Positions 6,018 to 9,333 of a DNA stretch of 9,333 bases are shown here, one piece after another. The stretch covers positions 1 through 9,333 of the forward strand of contig CAMPHL010000062.1 in the NCBI GenBank assembly GCA_946885905.1, given 5' to 3'. This stretch comes from an uncultured Pseudomonadota bacterium (lineage in GTDB: Bacteria > Pseudomonadota > Gammaproteobacteria > Burkholderiales > Usitatibacteraceae). The stretch's first letter is position 1. Every line of letters begins with the position of its first letter. Under the pieces are notes generated by a model, which did no database searches, had not been told where the DNA came from, and was given only the letters and a program-made list of their open reading frames with translations. The position numbers were made by a program, and so were the translations under genes.

Positions 6018-6488
6018 TCAGCGGTATTTGGCGGCCGTGATGAACTGCCCGAAACGCTCGCACCAGACGACCACCGCGCGGTAGCCGGCGGGATCGATGC
6101 CCGCAGGCACCGGCACCACGAAATTCTCGAAGGTCTTCACCTCGCCCATGCGCACCATGCGCGACTTCAGGCGCAGGAACTCGGCCTCGGTCTCGACGAA
6201 CTCGGGCGACAGGTACAGCTTGTAGTCCGGACCGGGGGCGAGCTTGCCGGCGAGCGTGATGGCCTCGCGCCCCACGGTGACCTTGCCCTCGCCCCAATGC
6301 AGCAGGTCGCTGTCCACGAGATCGCGGCGGAACTCGGCCGTGTAGGTCGCTTGCGCGGCCTTCGCCGCGACCTCGCTGGTGGACGGACCCGCCGGTGCGA
6401 TGAGGATCGGCAGGAGGTAGACGCCGAGCGCGAAGCCGGCAGCCAGCGCGATGGCGTGGGTCACGAGCAGGATGAGGGCGCGTTTCAT
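6018..6488 (-). CDS. Membrane-anchored DM13-domain protein
   Basis: 156 aa, ATG at 6488 with AAAGGG close upstream. One N-terminal hydrophobic segment (about residues 5-31, ALILLVTHAIALAAGFALGVYLLPILI) should anchor it in the inner membrane with the domain in the periplasm; there is no clear cleavage site. The DM13 domain fills about 50-156: LLHWGEGKVTVGREAITLAG (62-81), LAPGPDYKLYLSPEFVETE (83-101), GEVKTFENFVVPVPAGID (115-132), and YRAVVVWCERFGQFITAAKYR at the end. Cys143 in VVWCE is the near-invariant cysteine of the family, for which a redox role has been proposed from comparative work on extracellular electron-transfer domains. The match is end to end and specific. It is 36 bp downstream of the ArsR-type gene and probably co-transcribed with it. 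Confidence 0.88.
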   Translation of the reverse strand: MKRALILLVTHAIALAAGFALGVYLLPILIAPAGPSTSEVAAKAAQATYTAEFRRDLVDSDLLHWGEGKVTVGREAITLAGKLAPGPDYKLYLSPEFVETEAEFLRLKSRMVRMGEVKTFENFVVPVPAGIDPAGYRAVVVWCERFGQFITAAKYR

Positions 6489-6524
6489 GGCCCTTTGTCG
6501 CGATCCCTGCCACGGCCTGACAAC

Positions 6525-7205
6525 TCAACCCTCAACGGTCTTGCGGAACGCGCGTTCGCCGGCGGCAGTGAAGCGCACGACGCGGCTGCCCTTCTCGCGC
6601 CTGGCCCATCCCAGCGCGTAGAAGCGCGCGAGCAGCGCCGCACCGACCGACCCCGCCAGGTGATGGCGGCGCTCGCTCCAGTCGAGGCACGGGCGGCACG
6701 CCGGGCGTCGTGCGCCACGGTGGGCCTCCGGGTCGATGCCGAGGCTCGCCACGAATCGCTCTCCGGCCGGCGTGAGCGAGAGGCCCGCATCGCCGTGGCT
6801 CAGGAAGCGGCGTCGCTGGAACTGGTCGTAGGCGAAGACGCCCTGGTCGCCCGCGAGGTGGTCGTAGCAGACGCGCGCCTTTCGCATCGCGGGCTCGCGC
6901 GGGCTGGACTTGAGGCGCAGCGCCCCGGCGCGGTAGGCCACCCCCATGAGGCTTTCGAGCAGCTCGGCCACGTCGTCGTCGGCGAGCCGGAAATAACGGT
7001 GCCGGCCCTGGCTCTCGACGGCGACGAGGCGACCATCCACGAGCTTGCCGAGGTGCACGCTCGTGGTCGCCTTGTTCACGCCGGCCACTTCCGCAAGCTC
7101 GGTCGCGGTGAGGGCCTGGCCGCCCATGAGCGCCGTGAGGATGTCCGCGCGCGCGCGATCGCCGATGAGGGAGGCGATGCCGGCGATGTGCGGGCCGTCT
7201 TTCAT
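6525..7205 (-). CDS. ArsR-family winged-helix regulator with C-terminal domain
   Basis: 226 aa, ATG at 7205 with GGAG 8 bases upstream. Residues 8-76 are an ArsR-type winged helix: [20 protein letters not shown], then [24 protein letters not shown] with the recognition helix at about 44-56, and the wing [11 protein letters not shown]. The rest is a conserved extension found in longer members of this group: [16 protein letters not shown] (108-123), then [27 protein letters not shown] (166-192). No classical ArsR metal-site pair (CxC in helix 3) is present. Cys113, Cys170 and Cys173 in the extension could act as a ligand or thiol sensor; this is inference. The gene is divergent from the NIPSNAP/ABM pair, with 52 bp between starts and palindromes in between, so autoregulation and control of that pair are likely. 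Four further genes follow on the same strand with short gaps. Confidence 0.88.
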   Translation of the reverse strand: MKDGPHIAGIASLIGDRARADILTALMGGQALTATELAEVAGVNKATTSVHLGKLVDGRLVAVESQGRHRYFRLADDDVAELLESLMGVAYRAGALRLKSSPREPAMRKARVCYDHLAGDQGVFAYDQFQRRRFLSHGDAGLSLTPAGERFVASLGIDPEAHRGARRPACRPCLDWSERRHHLAGSVGAALLARFYALGWARREKGSRVVRFTAAGERAFRKTVEG

Positions 7206-7229
7206 GGTTCGCTCCGTGACGAACCGTCA
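7206..7229. promoter_or_regulatory. Candidate ArsR operator in the divergent promoter region
   Basis: TGACG-AAC-CGTCA at 7217-7229 is a perfect 5-3-5 palindrome. Overlapping it, GGTTCG (7206-7211) and CGAACC (7220-7225) form a second dyad with an 8-bp spacer. The palindrome ends 12 bp from the regulator's ATG and 28 bp from the NIPSNAP ATG, the position expected for a repressor that blocks both promoters. TATGCT at 7246-7251 might be the -10 of the plus-strand promoter, but no matching -35 is evident. That the ArsR-type protein binds here is inference from position and symmetry. Confidence 0.55.
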
Positions 7230-7257
7230 TTGTGCGCCATCGGGCTATGCTGCGTCC

Positions 7258-7566
7258 ATGAAGATCACCTGCTTCATCCGCTACCGCATCGACCCCTTCC
7301 AGCGCGAGGCCTTCCGCGAATACGCCCGGCGCTGGCTTGCCATCATCCCGCGCTGCGGCGGCGAGCTGCGAGGCTACTGGCTTCCCCACGAAGGCACGAA
7401 CGACCTCGCCTGGGGCCTCGTCTCCTTCGAAAGCCTCGCCGCCTACGAGGCGTATCGCGCCCGCCTGAAGGCCGACCCCGAGGGCGGCGCCAACTTCGCC
7501 TTCGCGCAGGAGAAGCGGTTTATCCTGCGGGAGGAACGAACCTTCTGCGAGGACGTGACGCCGTGA
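7258..7566 (+). CDS. NIPSNAP-family protein
   Basis: 102 aa, ATG at 7258 ([19 protein letters not shown]). Longer in-frame extensions run antisense through the ArsR gene and are rejected. NIPSNAP proteins are small dimeric alpha/beta-barrel (ferredoxin-like) domains. Here the domain is complete: [21 protein letters not shown] (6-26), [45 protein letters not shown] (29-73), then [19 protein letters not shown]. Biochemical function in bacteria is poorly known; the fold is shared with ABM monooxygenases. The stop overlaps the GTG of the next gene (GTGA), so the two are translationally coupled. No clear Shine-Dalgarno is visible ahead of the ATG. The gene is divergent from an ArsR-type regulator and probably controlled by it. 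Confidence 0.88.
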   Translation: MKITCFIRYRIDPFQREAFREYARRWLAIIPRCGGELRGYWLPHEGTNDLAWGLVSFESLAAYEAYRARLKADPEGGANFAFAQEKRFILREERTFCEDVTP

Positions 7567-7907
7567 TCGCCGTGATCTTCGAAGTCCGCCCCAAACCCGG
7601 CCAGCGCGAGCGCTACCTGGATGCGGCCGCCCGGCTGAAGCCCCTGCTCGCGGGCATCGACGGCTTCATCTCCGTGGAGCGCTTCGAGAGCCTCGGTGAG
7701 CCGGGGAAGATCCTGTCGCTCTCGATCTGGCGCGACGAGGCGGCGGTGGCGAAATGGCGCGAGGTGGAGCAGCACCGCCGCACGCAGCAGGCCGGCCGCG
7801 CCGAGATCTTCGAGGACTACCGGCTGCGGGTCGCCGAAGTGCTGCGCGACTACGGCATGAACGACCGCGATCAGGCCCCCGCCGATTCCCGGGCCGTGCA
7901 CGGCTGA
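7563..7907 (+). CDS. ABM-domain (antibiotic biosynthesis monooxygenase-like) protein
   Basis: 114 aa from a GTG start that overlaps the NIPSNAP stop by four bases (GTGA). The start is chosen because [20 protein letters not shown] is the exact first strand and helix of the domain. Typical ABM features follow: [39 protein letters not shown] (28-66), a [29 protein letters not shown] stretch (70-98), and an extended C-terminus with [11 protein letters not shown] proteins are small cofactor-free oxygenases or heme-/quinone-handling proteins with a dimeric ferredoxin-like fold. The His71-Arg and GR-x-x-IF-x-DYR block is characteristic of one subgroup, whose substrate I cannot name. Coupled expression with NIPSNAP suggests the two related folds act on the same compound or form a mixed barrel; this is inference. 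Confidence 0.85.
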   Translation: MIAVIFEVRPKPGQRERYLDAAARLKPLLAGIDGFISVERFESLGEPGKILSLSIWRDEAAVAKWREVEQHRRTQQAGRAEIFEDYRLRVAEVLRDYGMNDRDQAPADSRAVHG

Positions 7908-7915
7908 TCGGCGGG
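7878..7915. terminator. Inverted repeat at the convergent ABM/WYL gene ends
   Basis: CCCGCCGAT (7878-7886) and ATCGGCGGG (7907-7915) form a perfect 9-bp dyad. Its 20-nt centre contains a second perfect palindrome, GCCGTGCACGGC (7893-7904). The structure covers the last codons and the stop of the ABM gene and reaches into the 21-bp gap before the WYL gene stop. It could act as a two-way transcription end. There is no U-run on either strand, and GC-rich coding sequence yields such dyads by chance at some rate. Confidence 0.4.
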
Positions 7916-7928
7916 AAGCGCGCTCCGG

Positions 7929-8876
7929 CTACGCGAACCGCGCGGCGAGCTCCCGCGCGATGCCTCCCACGGCCGCGCGCAACTCGACCGGCGAGCGCAC
8001 CTCGAAACGGAACGGCAGCCGCATGAGCTCGCGCGCATACCAGTCCAGCTCCTCGCAGTACCCGCGCACCACGACGCCATCGCCCTGGGCCTCGGCAACG
8101 CCCAGCCCGTTGAAGAGCTCGCGGCGGGCGCGCTCGAGGTCCGTATATAGGTATAGCTCGGTGGGCACGCCGCGCGGGACGCTCGCCAGCGCGCGATTCA
8201 GGTACTCGATGGGGTCGAATCCGTCCGGTCGCGTGAAAGGTTTCGCGGTCGTTTCCGCGTGCGCGACGCGATCGAGGCGAAGCGTGCGAAGTCCCTGGCG
8301 CAGGTGGCAATGGCCGACCACGTACCAGCGGCCGCTGCGGAAGACGTTGCCGTAGACGTCGAAGTCGCGCGAGGTGATCGCCCCGTCCGCCGCGCGGTAG
8401 CGCAACGTCGCGGTGCGCCGCGTGCCGGCCGATTCTCCCAGCACGCGCAGCAGGCGCGCGTCGGCGCTGGTGCGCGCGTTTCCGGTTTGCAGCGCCACGC
8501 TCTCGCGCAAGGCGGCAAGCGTCTTGCGCGGCGCGCTCGGCAGCACGCGGTCGAGCTTGGCCTGCACGCTTTCGATCGCGGGCGCCGCGTCCGAGAGACC
8601 CAATCCGCGCGCCGCGATGAGCCCGAGGGAGAGCGCCTGGGCCTCCTCCTCGTTGAACATCATCGGCGGGAGCTTGTAGCCGGGCACGAGCCGGTAACCG
8701 CCGTATCGGCCCTGCTCGGTCGTGATCGGGATGCCCATCTCCTCGAGCGCCGTGATGTAGCGCCTGAGGGTGCGCGCGTCCACTTCGATGCGGCGCGCCA
8801 GCTCGGCGCCGCTCACCAGGCCCTGGGACTGGAGCAGCTCGAGCACGGCGAGCACGCGGGTGGTCGGCTTGGCCAT
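7929..8876 (-). CDS. YafY-type transcriptional regulator (HTH plus WYL domains)
   Basis: 315 aa, ATG at 8876. The N-terminal HTH_11 winged helix (1-65) reads RVLAVLELLQSQGLVSGAELARRIEVDARTLRRYITALEEMGIPI, with the recognition helix at about 33-45 and the wing GRYGGYRLVPGYKLPP. The middle (75-145) is the YafY-type connector (FNEEEAQALSLGL). The WYL domain is at about 150-210, with GRWYVVGHCHLRQGLRTLRLDRV (182-204); the signature Trp-Tyr-Leu is Trp-Tyr-Val here (184-186). The C-terminal WCX part (238-312) includes RGYCEELDWYARELM and FRFEVRSPVEL. WYL proteins sense ligands or nucleic acid and act as repressors or activators. A strong palindrome lies 17 bp ahead of the start, supporting autoregulation and control of a divergent gene. 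The ribosome site is weak (GGGG just before the ATG). Confidence 0.92.
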   Translation of the reverse strand: MAKPTTRVLAVLELLQSQGLVSGAELARRIEVDARTLRRYITALEEMGIPITTEQGRYGGYRLVPGYKLPPMMFNEEEAQALSLGLIAARGLGLSDAAPAIESVQAKLDRVLPSAPRKTLAALRESVALQTGNARTSADARLLRVLGESAGTRRTATLRYRAADGAITSRDFDVYGNVFRSGRWYVVGHCHLRQGLRTLRLDRVAHAETTAKPFTRPDGFDPIEYLNRALASVPRGVPTELYLYTDLERARRELFNGLGVAEAQGDGVVVRGYCEELDWYARELMRLPFRFEVRSPVELRAAVGGIARELAARFA

Positions 8877-8893
8877 ACCCCGACTTTATTGTG

Positions 8894-8920
8894 GAACTAG
8901 GACGGATATTGCCCTAGTTC
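8894..8920. promoter_or_regulatory. Candidate operator of the WYL regulator
   Basis: GAACTAGG (8894-8901) and CCTAGTTC (8913-8920) form a perfect 8-bp inverted repeat with an 11-bp spacer, so half-site centres lie 19 bp apart, close to two helical turns as dimeric HTH regulators need. It is AT-richer than its surroundings. It stands 17 bp from the WYL gene ATG and 18 bp from the ATG of the divergent small ORF, nearly central. Binding by the WYL protein is inference. Confidence 0.65.
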
Positions 8921-8938
8921 GGCGCTACCTTGCGCGGG

Positions 8939-9217
8939 ATGGGAACGACACGAATCGCCGCGACCCTCCTGGTGCTGGCCGCCGCCGGATGCCAGAAGCA
9001 CGCCGCGGCCCAATGGAAAGGACACCGCATGGATCCGGCATTCGGAGTGTTCGGCAGTGAATCCCACGGCGTTGCGAAGGTCGGAGCGCGCGGATGGGCG
9101 GCGTTGTACCTAGCGGCGAAGTTCGAGAAAGCGCTCGTAGTCCTCGAAGCGGATCGCGCCGCGCCCGGCGCGGTCGATCGCCCCGAACTGGTCCGCGATC
9201 GCGCCCAGGCCCGCTGA
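8939..9217 (+). CDS. Putative small lipoprotein, uncertain
   Basis: 92 aa from the ATG at 8939; a TTG nine bases upstream is possible. It begins MGTTRIAATLLVLAAAGCQK, which looks like a short lipoprotein signal with Cys18 as the lipidation site, though the -3 residue is Ala, not the usual Leu/Val. The next part (AAAQWKGHRMDPAFGVFGSESHG) shows no known domain. The last third (from about 9110) overlaps the EF-hand-like gene on the other strand by 108 bp and has the Arg/Ala-rich composition of an antisense shadow. So the true gene may be shorter, be disrupted by a frameshift, or not exist. In its favour, it starts 18 bp from the palindrome shared with the WYL regulator, just where a regulated divergent gene would be. 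I do not recognise a family. Confidence 0.35.
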   Translation: MGTTRIAATLLVLAAAGCQKHAAAQWKGHRMDPAFGVFGSESHGVAKVGARGWAALYLAAKFEKALVVLEADRAAPGAVDRPELVRDRAQAR

Positions 9218-9333
9218 GCGGGCTTGCGCGGCGCTCAGCGTGCCGTCGGGCAAGGCGGCGGCATCGAAGCGGCGCTTCAACTTCGCGCGCACCTGGGCGC
9301 GGCCGACCTGCGACGTCAACGGCCTCTGGAGCG
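9110..9333 (-). CDS. EF-hand-like protein, C-terminal part (runs off the window)
   Basis: The last 74 codons of a minus-strand gene with stop at 9110; the reading frame stays open to the window end, so the start and any signal peptide lie beyond 9333. The visible sequence has a paired EF-hand layout. KLKRRFDAAALPDGTLSAAQARSAGL is helix, loop, helix. IADQFGAIDRAGRGAIRFEDYERFLELRR is the second hand. Both loops are degenerate: in the first only the Asp-Gly at positions 5-6 and a Leu at 8 remain of the ligand pattern, and in the second Asp1, Gly6, Ile8 and Asp12 are kept but positions 3 and 5 are Ala and Arg. Calcium binding is therefore doubtful. Many proteobacterial periplasmic EF-hand proteins end in this FxxxDxxxxGxIxFED-like pattern, so the family call is reasonable. 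The plus-strand ORF at 8939-9217 overlaps its end. Confidence 0.65.
   Translation of the reverse strand, partial: LQRPLTSQVGRAQVRAKLKRRFDAAALPDGTLSAAQARSAGLGAIADQFGAIDRAGRGAIRFEDYERFLELRR

Noticed and set aside
5986..6528. N-terminal extension of the 279-aa unknown protein to 460 aa
   Set aside because: It overlaps the DM13 gene on the same strand in another frame. The DM13 protein is a complete, specific match, so the ATG at 5985 is used.
7240..7260. TATGCT at 7246-7251 as a firm -10 box for NIPSNAP
   Set aside because: No -35 hexamer at acceptable spacing; left as a possibility only.
6297..7562. N-terminal extension of the ABM gene to 536 aa
   Set aside because: It runs antisense through the ArsR gene and out of frame over NIPSNAP. 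The domain begins exactly at the GTG at 7563.

Overview
The window is GC-rich, uniformly coding and tightly packed, with 13 supported or plausible protein genes, all gaps under 170 bp, and no RNA gene, insertion sequence, phage gene or CRISPR array. Codon use (strong G/C at third positions) and the protein families (M13 peptidase, MEDS, DM13, ArsR with a C-terminal domain, NIPSNAP plus ABM, YafY-type WYL regulator) suggest a chromosomal segment of a free-living, probably aerobic, high-GC proteobacterium. A betaproteobacterium is my best guess, by inference from family resemblance only.

Layout. (1) 1-108: last codons of an M13 (neprilysin/PepO-type) metallopeptidase on +. (2) 116-274: a long, nearly perfect inverted repeat between convergent genes. 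(3) 278-1810 (-): a secreted protein with a caspase/CHAT-like His-Cys core and a helical-repeat tail. Upstream lie a clear rho-independent terminator and a periplasmic BON-domain protein (1890-2267, -). (4) 2360-2950 (-): a standalone MEDS sensory-domain protein, divergent from 3026-4060 (+), a short MetE-core methionine synthase with all zinc ligands. (5) 4072-7205 (-): five co-directional genes with small gaps or overlap: ArsR-type regulator, membrane-anchored DM13 protein, a conserved protein of unknown function, an NTF2/SnoaL-like protein and a secreted helical protein. (6) 7258-7907 (+): a translationally coupled NIPSNAP/ABM pair, divergent from the ArsR gene across a 52-bp gap carrying a palindrome. 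(7) 7929-8876 (-): a YafY-like WYL regulator with a strong 8-11-8 inverted repeat just upstream, facing a small putative lipoprotein ORF (8939-9217, +). (8) 9110-9333 (-): the C-terminal part of an EF-hand-like protein running off the edge.

How the genes may work together. Two regulator modules stand out: ArsR with NIPSNAP/ABM (and perhaps the DM13 run), and the WYL regulator with its palindrome. Both have operator-like dyads in the expected divergent position. The least explained parts are the caspase-like secreted protein, the 279-aa unknown at 5146-5985, the long inverted repeat at 116-274, and the methionine synthase that lacks an adjacent partner gene. I see no obvious new defence or mobile system; the candidates are listed with their limits.
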